Positions 7,667 through 14,158 of a stretch of DNA of 21,676 bases are shown here, piece by piece. This DNA comes from Gemmatimonadales bacterium (lineage in GTDB: Bacteria > Gemmatimonadota > Gemmatimonadetes > Gemmatimonadales > GWC2-71-9), in assembly GCA_004525055.1 (NCBI GenBank), contig SPDF01000003.1:1-21676 (forward strand), read 5' to 3'. The notes below the pieces were generated by a model that worked only from the letters and a program-made list of their open reading frames with translations, was not told where the DNA came from and ran no database searches. Within the stretch, counting starts at the first letter, position 1; the number at the start of each line of letters is the position of its first letter. The position numbers were made by a program, and so were the translations under genes.

Positions 7667-8290
7667 CTACACCAGCCGAGCCACCACCTCAGGCCGAATC
7701 TCATGCCCCCCATCGAACCGCAGGACCTCGACCGAAACCCCGGCGGCCCGAAACACTCTCGCCTGTGCCTCGACCGCCGAGACCGGCGCCCACTCCTCCT
7801 GCTCTCCAACCACGCAGGTCAATCGGATCTGTCCCAGGTGTGCGGCGGAAATCTCCTCGGGGACCAAGCCGCCCCAACAGACCAGGCGCACCGGCGCTGG
7901 AGAGGTGACGACCGCCCACCGCGACGCCGTCGCCACTCCCTGTGAAAACCCGAGCACGGTGAGTGGAACCGGAGGCACCAGCGCAGCGCGCACCTGGTTC
8001 AGGTACCCCAGGTAGTCATCGATCTCACCCCCGCGGTCCTCCTTTGTCATCCAGGAGGCTCCGGCCCTGCCCGTCCCCGCCTCGAGATAGAAGCGCGACA
8101 ACCCTTCGGGCGCCACGAGCAGCCGGGATGGCGCCGCGAGCGATTCGAACGCCCCGAGGAACCGTGACGCGAGTTGCCCGTAGCCGTGCAGGAGCACCCA
8201 GGCTTCCGAGGCCGCTTCCCCGCCCTGTGTGAAGGCGCGCGCCGAGCGCGCCACGGAGATCCGGTGTTCACGCGGGGGCGAGTCGCTCAT
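7667..8290 (-). CDS. Alpha/beta hydrolase, phospholipase/carboxylesterase type, in the ars operon
   Basis: This 207-aa predicted serine hydrolase resembles the LYPLA/YpfH group of small carboxylesterases. Visible features are the oxyanion-loop LLHGYG (about 33-38), nucleophile motif GFSQG (114-118, Ser116) and catalytic His in GGHE (H196). The acid position, normally Asp in a GxxD motif, reads GEQE, so Glu165 would have to serve. No signal peptide is visible, so it is cytoplasmic. Its start overlaps the arsC stop by 4 nt (ATGA), which makes it the last gene of the arsenic operon. The substrate is unknown. A link to arsenic metabolism is implied only by coupling; it could be a passenger gene. 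Confidence 0.8.
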   Translation of the reverse strand: MSDSPPREHRISVARSARAFTQGGEAASEAWVLLHGYGQLASRFLGAFESLAAPSRLLVAPEGLSRFYLEAGTGRAGASWMTKEDRGGEIDDYLGYLNQVRAALVPPVPLTVLGFSQGVATASRWAVVTSPAPVRLVCWGGLVPEEISAAHLGQIRLTCVVGEQEEWAPVSAVEAQARVFRAAGVSVEVLRFDGGHEIRPEVVARLV

Positions 8291-8772
8291 TGGGTCCCAA
8301 TCTCCTTGAGATGATGAGCTACCGCGGCTGGTTCGAGCTCTGCAATGGGCAACGCCAGCATCGACTCAATGCGACGGCTGAGTGTGGTGAAGGTGTCCCG
8401 GAACGCCGCCATTTTGACTTCGTCGCTTCCCACCACCTCGGCCGGGTCTGGCATGCCCCAGTGGACGAGCAGCGGTTGACCGGGGAAGTAGGGACAGCTC
8501 TCCTTGGCGCGGTCGCAGACCGTGATCACGAAATCCCAGTGTTCCCGCTCCAGACCGTCCGTGCCACGCGGCACTCTTCCCTGCCAATCGATGCCCGCCT
8601 CGGCGAGAACGCTGACCGCAAATGGATTCACCTGTTCGGCAGGGCGGGAGCCGGCACTCGCGGCCTCGAACCGTCCCTTGCCCATGGTGGACAAGAGCGC
8701 CTCGGCAATCTGGCTCCGGGCGGAGTTTCCCGTACAGAGGATGAGGATGCGGAGCGCGTTTGCTTCTGTCAT
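8287..8772 (-). CDS. arsC: Arsenate reductase, LMW-phosphatase/thioredoxin type
   Basis: This 161-aa enzyme reduces arsenate to arsenite using a cascade of three cysteines, then thioredoxin or a similar donor. The phosphate-binding loop is CTGNSARS, with nucleophile C13. The other two redox cysteines are C86 and C93, with the same spacing as in the Staphylococcus plasmid pI258 enzyme (C10, C82, C89). This separates it from the glutaredoxin-coupled R773 type. It sits 12 nt after the ACR3 gene and is coupled by ATGA overlap to the hydrolase gene downstream. Reduction supplies arsenite for ACR3 and ArsM encoded upstream. Confidence 0.93.
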   Translation of the reverse strand: MTEANALRILILCTGNSARSQIAEALLSTMGKGRFEAASAGSRPAEQVNPFAVSVLAEAGIDWQGRVPRGTDGLEREHWDFVITVCDRAKESCPYFPGQPLLVHWGMPDPAEVVGSDEVKMAAFRDTFTTLSRRIESMLALPIAELEPAAVAHHLKEIGTQ

Positions 8773-8784
8773 TGCGAGGCCGGG

Positions 8785-9879
8785 TCAGGAGCTGACATGA
8801 CGGTTAGACCCATGGCCTTCTGGAATCGGTGTGAGTGGAAAGAACCGGCGGGCCCAGAGGGCCACGTACACCAGCCCGATCAGCGCCGGCACCTCGATGA
8901 GGGGCCCGACCACGGCGGCCAGCGCCTCCCCGGAGGCGATGCCGAACGTCCCGATCGCCACCGCGATGGCGAGTTCAAAATTATTGCCGGCGGCGGTGAA
9001 GGAAACCGCCGCTGCCTCCTCGTAGCGGAATCGAAGCCGCCAGGTGAGCAGCAACGAAATCCCGAACATGACCAGGAAGTAGAGCATCAGCGGCAGCGCG
9101 ATTCGGAGCACATCCCAGGGACGATCGAGAATCCGGTCGCCCTGCATGGCGAACATCAGTACGATGGTATACAGCAACCCGAGCAGGGCCGTCGGGCCGA
9201 TGCGGGGGAGAAAGGTCCCCTCGTACCAGGCCGTACCACGCCGGCGCACGAGGGTGCGCCGCGTCCAATACCCGGCGAGGAGCGGCACGCCGAGGAAGAT
9301 CAGCACGGAGCGCGCGATGTCGAGCATCGAGACGTCGAGGGCCGCGGTGCTCCCGCCCAGCCAGCCGGGCACGACGGTCAGGAAGAGGTAGCCCAGGAAC
9401 GAATAGGTGAGGACCTGGAAGATGGAGTTGAGGGCGACGAGGACCGCAGCCAGCTCACCCGATCCACCGGCGAGCGTGTTCCAGATGAGCACCATCGCGA
9501 TGCACCGGGCGAGTCCGACAATGACCAGTCCGTTGCGGTAGGCCGGGAGGTCGGGCAGCAACCACCAGGCGAGGGCGAACATCACCACGGGGCCGATGAC
9601 CCAGTTGAGCACGAGCGACGTGCCGATCAGCCTCCGGTCCGCCACGTGCGATCCGATGCTTTCGTAACGCACCTTGGCGAGCACCGGGTACATCATCCAG
9701 AGGAGTCCGAGTCCGATCGGCACGGACACCCCCGCGACCTGCACCCGGTCGAGGAGAGCCCCGAGATCGGGGAAGAGCCGTCCGAGCAGTAGCCCCAGCC
9801 CCATCGCCGCAAAGATCCAGAGCGGCAGGAAGCGGTCGAGGGTCGAAAGCCGCCGGGCGACTCCCTCCATCTCAGGCAT
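8785..9879 (-). CDS. acr3: ACR3-family arsenite efflux permease
   Basis: This 364-aa inner-membrane carrier has about ten hydrophobic helices and exports arsenite. The conserved family cysteine is in GLARCIAMVLIWN (C126), and the conserved glutamate is in the late helix GPLIEVPALIGLVY (E329). The AAGNNFELAIAVAIGTFG block near 296-313 is also characteristic of ACR3. The start at 9879 overlaps the arsM stop by 8 nt. A second in-frame ATG at 9870, three codons later, would start 1 nt after that stop and is an alternative. Length is normal for bacterial ACR3. It belongs to the arsR-arsM-acr3-arsC operon. Confidence 0.94.
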   Translation of the reverse strand: MPEMEGVARRLSTLDRFLPLWIFAAMGLGLLLGRLFPDLGALLDRVQVAGVSVPIGLGLLWMMYPVLAKVRYESIGSHVADRRLIGTSLVLNWVIGPVVMFALAWWLLPDLPAYRNGLVIVGLARCIAMVLIWNTLAGGSGELAAVLVALNSIFQVLTYSFLGYLFLTVVPGWLGGSTAALDVSMLDIARSVLIFLGVPLLAGYWTRRTLVRRRGTAWYEGTFLPRIGPTALLGLLYTIVLMFAMQGDRILDRPWDVLRIALPLMLYFLVMFGISLLLTWRLRFRYEEAAAVSFTAAGNNFELAIAVAIGTFGIASGEALAAVVGPLIEVPALIGLVYVALWARRFFPLTPIPEGHGSNRHVSS

Positions 9880-10690
9880 TCGGCTTCCGCGCCCGGACGA
9901 ACGCCGCCATGAACTTCCCGTCGATGTCCGATGCGATGGTATCGGGATTCAGCCCAGCCTCGGAAAGGAACTGCCTGGCATCCTCCACCTTGTAGATGCG
10001 CGTCGGCTCGAGGGTCGGGTCTTCAAATCCAGCCTCCCGGAGCCACGCCTCGAACTGCTGTTCCTCGAGGGCGCCAGCAACACACCCGACCCAAAGTTCC
10101 AGGCTCCGCCGAACCTCCGGCGGCACGTCGCCACGCACCACGACATCGGACACGGCAAACCTGCCCCCCGGCTTCAGGACCCGGAATGCCTCGGCGAACA
10201 CCTTCCGCTTGTCGGCGGCGAGGTTGATGACGCAATTCGAGATGATCACGTCTACCGACGCATCCGGAAGCGGGATGTGCTCGATGTCTCCCTTGAGAAA
10301 CTCAACGTTGGTGACGCCCGCCTGCGCCTGATTGCGGCGTGCGAGGGCGAGCATCTCGTCGGTCATGTCGAGCCCGTAGGCCTTGCCCGTCGGCCCGACG
10401 CGGCGCGCCGAGAGCAAGACGTCGATCCCGCCGCCGGAGCCAAGGTCGAGAACAACCTGCCCTTCCTCGAGGTCCGCCAGCGCAGTCGGGTTGCCGCAGC
10501 CGAGGGAAGCCAGCACCGCCTCCACGGGCAAGCCAGAGACCTGCGCCGCTTCGTACAAGTCGCTGGTGATCGGATCGGTCGTGCCGCAACCGTCACTCCC
10601 CCCGCAACAGGAACTGCCCTTGCCGACGGCGGCCCGCAGTGCTGCGGCACCGTACTTTTCGCGAACGATATCCTTGATGTGGTCCGTCAT
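9872..10690 (-). CDS. arsM: Arsenite S-adenosylmethionine methyltransferase
   Basis: This 272-aa enzyme transfers methyl groups from SAM to arsenite, giving methylated arsenicals. The SAM-binding motif VLDLGSGGGIDVLL is at about 80-93. The three conserved arsenic-binding cysteines are C65 (LGCGNP), C153 (ISNCVIN) and C203 (WVGCVAG). An N-terminal CC-x5-C cluster (C28, C29, C35) is also present, as in many bacterial ArsM proteins. The frame is open further upstream to 10852, but that stretch overlaps arsR and lacks family similarity. The ATG at 10690 follows a GGAGAGAGG ribosome site and is clearly preferred. It lies 34 nt after arsR and overlaps the ACR3 gene by 8 nt. Confidence 0.93.
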   Translation of the reverse strand: MTDHIKDIVREKYGAAALRAAVGKGSSCCGGSDGCGTTDPITSDLYEAAQVSGLPVEAVLASLGCGNPTALADLEEGQVVLDLGSGGGIDVLLSARRVGPTGKAYGLDMTDEMLALARRNQAQAGVTNVEFLKGDIEHIPLPDASVDVIISNCVINLAADKRKVFAEAFRVLKPGGRFAVSDVVVRGDVPPEVRRSLELWVGCVAGALEEQQFEAWLREAGFEDPTLEPTRIYKVEDARQFLSEAGLNPDTIASDIDGKFMAAFVRARKPNA

Positions 10691-10724
10691 GACTGCCTCT
10701 CTCCGTAGGACGTCGGTGATTGCC

Positions 10725-11066
10725 TCAACAACAGGTGATGCTCCGCCAGGCGCCGGGACGCGCCTCGCGAACCAGGTGCAGGGCGTCGGCCATTTCTTCG
10801 AGTGCCTCCGGCCGGAGCCGGTAGTGGACCCAGCGCCCTTCCTTCCGGTCAATGACGAGCCCGGCGTCCTTGAGTGTCTTGAGATGAAAGGAGAGCCGGC
10901 TTTGCGCGGCGTCCACGGCGGCCATCAGGTCGCAAACGCAACGCTCCCCATCGGCGAGGATCTCGACCAGGTGCAGCCGAGTCGGGTCAGAGAGGGCCTG
11001 AAAGAGGCGCGCGACCCGAACCCGGGTGCCGGCAGGCGACGATTGAAGCTTGGCAGGTGATGGCAT
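10725..11066 (-). CDS. arsR: ArsR/SmtB-family arsenic-responsive repressor
   Basis: This 113-aa winged-helix repressor is the first gene of the arsenic operon. The metalloid-sensing segment reads ERCVCDL (C43, C45), close to the classical ELCVCDL. The DNA-binding helix region AQSRLSFHLKTLKDAGLV follows at about 54-71. The protein ends in two cysteines (C112, C113), which could complete a trigonal As(III) site as C-terminal cysteines do in some ArsR variants; that part is inference. It should bind the palindrome at 11074-11097 and release it on arsenite binding. No Shine-Dalgarno precedes the ATG at 11066, and the predicted transcription start falls on it. Confidence 0.93.
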   Translation of the reverse strand: MPSPAKLQSSPAGTRVRVARLFQALSDPTRLHLVEILADGERCVCDLMAAVDAAQSRLSFHLKTLKDAGLVIDRKEGRWVHYRLRPEALEEMADALHLVREARPGAWRSITCC

Positions 11067-11072
11067 GAACTG

Positions 11073-11100
11073 AACATATCAATAATTATTGATATGTCAA
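11073..11100 (-). promoter_or_regulatory. ars operon promoter overlapped by a perfect ArsR palindrome
   Basis: Positions 11074-11097 are a perfect 24-bp palindrome with half-site ACATATCAATAA. It contains the ATCAA-N6-TTGAT core typical of ArsR operators. On the minus strand it overlaps a perfect -35 TTGACA (11095-11100) and a -10 TATGTT (11073-11078) with a 16-bp spacer. A bound ArsR dimer would therefore cover the promoter. The expected start point, about 7 nt past the -10, is at the arsR ATG (11066). Confidence 0.85.
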
Positions 11101-11110
11101 GACCCCAGGA

Positions 11111-11132
11111 CGGGGCCGCGCCCCCGGCCCCG
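11111..11132 (-). terminator. GC-rich hairpin downstream of the NTF2-fold gene
   Basis: CGGGGCCG (11111-11118) and CGGCCCCG (11125-11132) form a perfect 8-bp stem with a 6-nt loop, 13 nt beyond the stop of the gene at 11146. It lies just upstream of the ars promoter, where it could insulate that promoter from readthrough. It lacks a T-tract, so activity as an intrinsic terminator is uncertain. Confidence 0.4.
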
Positions 11133-11145
11133 CCGCCCTGCGTTC

Positions 11146-11658
11146 TCAGTGCTTGGAGAGAGACTGCGAACAGTCGGCCCGGCGTCGGCTGTCGGACACG
11201 AGGATGATCTTCCAGCCGCCGTCAGTGCGCGCCAACTGGATGCTGTCGACGCCGCAGTGGGAGAACCGATCGCCCGCGTAGAATTCGTAGTACACCCACA
11301 TGGAGGCCAGGTTGCCGTCCACCCGAATGTCCGGAGGCCCGAGGCGCTCGTCGAGGAAGAGCGTATCGGGGGCGCTGGCGACGCCCTGGAGCCAGTCCTC
11401 GACACCGTCCGCGCTGACGGTGTTCGTCCCCTGCCGAATGAAGGCGCTGCGCATGGCCGTCGGCTCGTGGAAAAGCGCCCGCATGCCAGCGGTGTCGCGG
11501 GTCCTCATCCCATCGAACAACGTCGTGACGACCTGGTGAACGGCTGCGGAGTCGGTTGCGTAGGCGGGTTGGGGTGATATGGCGGCAGGGGCAGCCTGTT
11601 GGGCTCCGGCAGCGGCGGGAACGAGCAGGCATACGGTCAGGCACAGCGCTCGAGACAT
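11146..11658 (-). CDS. Exported NTF2-like (SnoaL/DUF4440-type) protein
   Basis: This 170-aa protein from the ATG at 11658 has a Sec signal peptide (MSRALCLTVCLLVPAAAGA) with a likely AGA cleavage site, leaving Gln20 as the mature N-terminus. The rest has the alternating pattern of a small NTF2/SnoaL fold: the VVTTLFDGMRTRDTAGMRALFH helix region, then strands ending in RTDGGWKIILVSDSR. Two cysteines in the mature part could form a disulfide. An upstream ATG at 11670 lacks a ribosome site. The ATG at 11658 has GGAG six bases before it and is preferred. The ligand or reaction is unknown. It is a single gene between the ars promoter and the pilus operon. Confidence 0.68.
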   Translation of the reverse strand: MSRALCLTVCLLVPAAAGAQQAAPAAISPQPAYATDSAAVHQVVTTLFDGMRTRDTAGMRALFHEPTAMRSAFIRQGTNTVSADGVEDWLQGVASAPDTLFLDERLGPPDIRVDGNLASMWVYYEFYAGDRFSHCGVDSIQLARTDGGWKIILVSDSRRRADCSQSLSKH

Positions 11659-11734
11659 CAAGGGCTCCATGGCGGAAGTGGGAAGGCCTCCCTACGATGG
11701 CTCGGTGGCCCGGGATTCGATAGTCTTGAACGCG

Positions 11735-11764
11735 CGGCGGGCGGCCCCTGGGGACCGCCCGCCG
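11735..11764 (-). terminator. Strong hairpin at the end of the pilBTC operon
   Basis: CGGCGGGCGG (11735-11744) and CCGCCCGCCG (11755-11764) form a perfect 10-bp stem. It may extend inward through the CCCCTGGGG segment after one mismatch. It lies 27 nt beyond the pilC stop and before the NTF2-fold gene, as expected for a transcription terminator. There is no clear T-run, so factor dependence or only mRNA 3' end protection is possible. Confidence 0.55.
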
Positions 11765-11791
11765 CCCTGCCCTGCTGCCCCGCGGCCCTAC

Positions 11792-12997
11792 TTATTGAAT
11801 CGCGTTCATCATGTCGAAGATCGGCAGGTACATGGCGACCACCATGCCGCCGACCACGACGCCGAGGACGACGATCATGACCGGTTCCATGAGGCTCAGG
11901 AGCGTGCCCACGGCCACGTCCACTTCTTCGTCGTAGAAGTCGGCGATCTTGGAGAGCATCTCGTCGAGGCCACCGGTCTGTTCACCGACCGCGATCATCG
12001 AGATGACCATCGGCGGGAACACCTTGGAGCGCTCGAGAGGGGCGGCAATCGTTTCACCGCCGGCGATCGAGGCCCGGGATTCCATCACCGCGTCGTGGAT
12101 GACCCGGTTGCCCGACGTCTTGGCGGTAATCTCGAGCCCGTCGAGGATGGACACACCGGAGCTGATCAGGGTACCGAGCGTCCGGGTGAAGCGCGACACG
12201 GCGGACTTCCGGATCACGTCGCCCAGCACCGGCGAGTTGATCATCAGCTTGTCGATGTTCCTGTGGCCATCGGGCGTCTTGTAGTACTGCCGGATCAGGA
12301 AGACCAACGCCCCGATGACCGCGAGAATGGCCCACCAGTAGCCGAGGAGAAATTCGGACATCCCGATGACCACGCGGGTCGGCAGCGGCAACTCCATGTT
12401 GACCGACGCGAACATGGCCTGGAACACCGGGATGACGAAGATGAGGAGCACGGTGATGGCGATGCCTGCCACGCTCATGATGACGGCGGGGTACACCATG
12501 GCGCTCTTCACCTTGCGGATCAGGGCGTCGTTCTTCTCGAGGAAGGTGGCAAGCCGCAACAGAATCGTGTCGAGAATACCGCCGGCTTCGCCGGCCGCCA
12601 CCATGTTCACGAACAGTCCGGTAAAGGCCTTGGGGTGCCGACTGAACGCATCGGCCAGCGTGTTGCCGGCCTCCACGTCAAAGACGACCTGCTTGGTCAC
12701 TTCCTTCAGCGCCTTGTTCTCGGTCTGGGCCGCCAGGATCGACAGCGACTGCACCAGCGGCAGGCCCGAGTTGATCATCGTGGCGAACTGCCGGGTGAAG
12801 ATGACGATGTCGCGGGTCTTGATGGCGGGCTGGCCGAAGCTGAACGTTATCTGCTTCGGCGCCTCCCGGATGTTGACCAGGATCAGGCGGTTCTTCCGGA
12901 TGTGGCCCACCACCTCGTCACGGGTCTGGGCCTGCATCTGGCCCTTCATGATCTGCCCGTTGGAGGCATTCTTGGCCGTATATTCGAAGAGCGGCAT
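11792..12997 (-). CDS. pilC: Type IV pilus inner-membrane platform protein
   Basis: This 401-aa protein of the PilC/GspF family anchors the pilus motor ATPases in the inner membrane. It has a short N-terminal cytoplasmic region (MPLFEYTAKNASNGQIMKG) typical of PilC. Two T2SF domains follow (about 67-190 and 270-393), each ending in hydrophobic helices (about 170-195, 220-240 and 365-392). The repeated AGEAGGILD and VGEQTGGLDE motifs at corresponding places in the two halves show the family's internal duplication. A GGGGAG ribosome site lies about 11 nt before the ATG. It is the last gene of the pilB-pilT-pilC group, 21 nt after pilT. Confidence 0.94.
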   Translation of the reverse strand: MPLFEYTAKNASNGQIMKGQMQAQTRDEVVGHIRKNRLILVNIREAPKQITFSFGQPAIKTRDIVIFTRQFATMINSGLPLVQSLSILAAQTENKALKEVTKQVVFDVEAGNTLADAFSRHPKAFTGLFVNMVAAGEAGGILDTILLRLATFLEKNDALIRKVKSAMVYPAVIMSVAGIAITVLLIFVIPVFQAMFASVNMELPLPTRVVIGMSEFLLGYWWAILAVIGALVFLIRQYYKTPDGHRNIDKLMINSPVLGDVIRKSAVSRFTRTLGTLISSGVSILDGLEITAKTSGNRVIHDAVMESRASIAGGETIAAPLERSKVFPPMVISMIAVGEQTGGLDEMLSKIADFYDEEVDVAVGTLLSLMEPVMIVVLGVVVGGMVVAMYLPIFDMMNAIQ

Positions 12998-13018
12998 GGT
13001 GTCAGTCTCCCCTGTGTG

Positions 13019-14158
13019 TTAGCGGCGCAGTGCGGTCTTGCCGCCCTTCGAGTCCATAGATCCCATCGAGGCCATCTCCTGCTCCTCCAGCGGCTTCTCG
13101 CCGATCATCCGGAGGAATTCGTTCGGGTCCCCCGAAACGCGCAGGCACTCGTCGCGCACCACTTCGCGCGAGATATAAAGCTGGTACAGCGCGTCGTTCA
13201 TGGTCTGCATGCCGTGCTTCTTGCCTGACTGCAGCGCACTCTGGATCTGGTGCACCTTGTCGTCGCGGATCAGCGCGCGGATAGCCGGCGTGGCCACCAT
13301 GATTTCACACGCCATGGCCCGCCCGCGGCCCTTGGCCTTGGGCAGGAGCACCTGCGTGACAACCCCTTCCAGCACGAAGGCCAGCTGGGCCCGCACCTGC
13401 TGCTGCTGGTTGGACGGAAAGACGTCGATGATCCGGTTGATCGACTCGGCCGCCGAGTTGGTGTGCAGCGTTGCGAGGGCCAAGTGTCCCGTTTCCGCGA
13501 TGGTGAGCGCCGCCGAAATCGTGTCCAGGTCCCGCATTTCGCCGACCAGGATCACGTCCGGGTCTTCTCGAAGTGCATACTTGAGCGCCGTGGAAAACGA
13601 CTTGGTGTCGGTCCCCACTTCGCGCTGGTTGACGATACACGACTGGTGGCGGTGGATGAACTCGATCGGGTCTTCCACCGTGATGATGTGACCCTTCCGC
13701 TCCTTGTTGATCTTGTCGATCATCGCCGCGAGCGTCGTGCTCTTGCCGGAGCCGGTCGGGCCGGTCACCAGGACCAGGCCGCGGGGCTTCTCCGCCAGCT
13801 TGGCGAGGATCGGCGGGAGACCGAGATCGTCAAAGGTCTTCAGGCTGAACGGGATCATCCGGATGACCATGCCAACGCAGCCGCGCTGCTTGAAGCAGTT
13901 GCCGCGGAAGCGCGCCAAATTCTGGATGCCGAACGAAAAGTCGAGCTCGTCTTCTGTCTCGAACCGCTTCTTCTGGTTCTCCGTGAGGACCGAGTACGCC
14001 AGCTGCAGCGTGTCCTTCGGTGTCATCACGTAGGTCGTGGTGCTGTTGGTGATGTCGCCGTCGATCCGGAGCTTGGGGCACTCCCCGGCGGTGATGTGCA
14101 GGTCGGACGCCTCCCGCTCGATCACCTCTTCCAGCAGGGCGCGCAGGTTCACACTCAT
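13019..14158 (-). CDS. pilT: Type IV pilus retraction ATPase
   Basis: This 379-aa hexameric ATPase powers pilus retraction and twitching. The N-terminal PAS-like domain begins ALLEEVIEREASDLHITAG. Walker A is GPTGSGKST (133-141), the Asp box region is VEDPIEF (161-167), Walker B is ILVGEMRD (203-210) and the His box is TLHTNSA (230-236). The PilT-specific AIRNLIRE motif appears as AIRALIRDD (292-300). The C-terminus carries a short Met-, Ser- and Lys-rich extension (about 361-379) not expected for function. It overlaps pilB by 4 nt (ATGA) and is 21 nt from pilC. It could be called PilU by role, but the AIR motif and operon favour PilT. Confidence 0.94.
   Translation of the reverse strand: MSVNLRALLEEVIEREASDLHITAGECPKLRIDGDITNSTTTYVMTPKDTLQLAYSVLTENQKKRFETEDELDFSFGIQNLARFRGNCFKQRGCVGMVIRMIPFSLKTFDDLGLPPILAKLAEKPRGLVLVTGPTGSGKSTTLAAMIDKINKERKGHIITVEDPIEFIHRHQSCIVNQREVGTDTKSFSTALKYALREDPDVILVGEMRDLDTISAALTIAETGHLALATLHTNSAAESINRIIDVFPSNQQQQVRAQLAFVLEGVVTQVLLPKAKGRGRAMACEIMVATPAIRALIRDDKVHQIQSALQSGKKHGMQTMNDALYQLYISREVVRDECLRVSGDPNEFLRMIGEKPLEEQEMASMGSMDSKGGKTALRR

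Noticed and set aside
10691..10852. N-terminal extension of the arsM frame
   Set aside because: It overlaps arsR coding sequence, shows no ArsM similarity, and the ATG at 10690 has a strong ribosome site.
11579..13228. Long plus-strand open frame opposite pilC, with similar ones opposite pilB, ACR3, the DUF2461 neighbour and the SprA gene
   Set aside because: These are antisense frames kept open by high GC. They are rich in His, Arg and Asp, lack recognisable domains and lie opposite genes with clear family identity.
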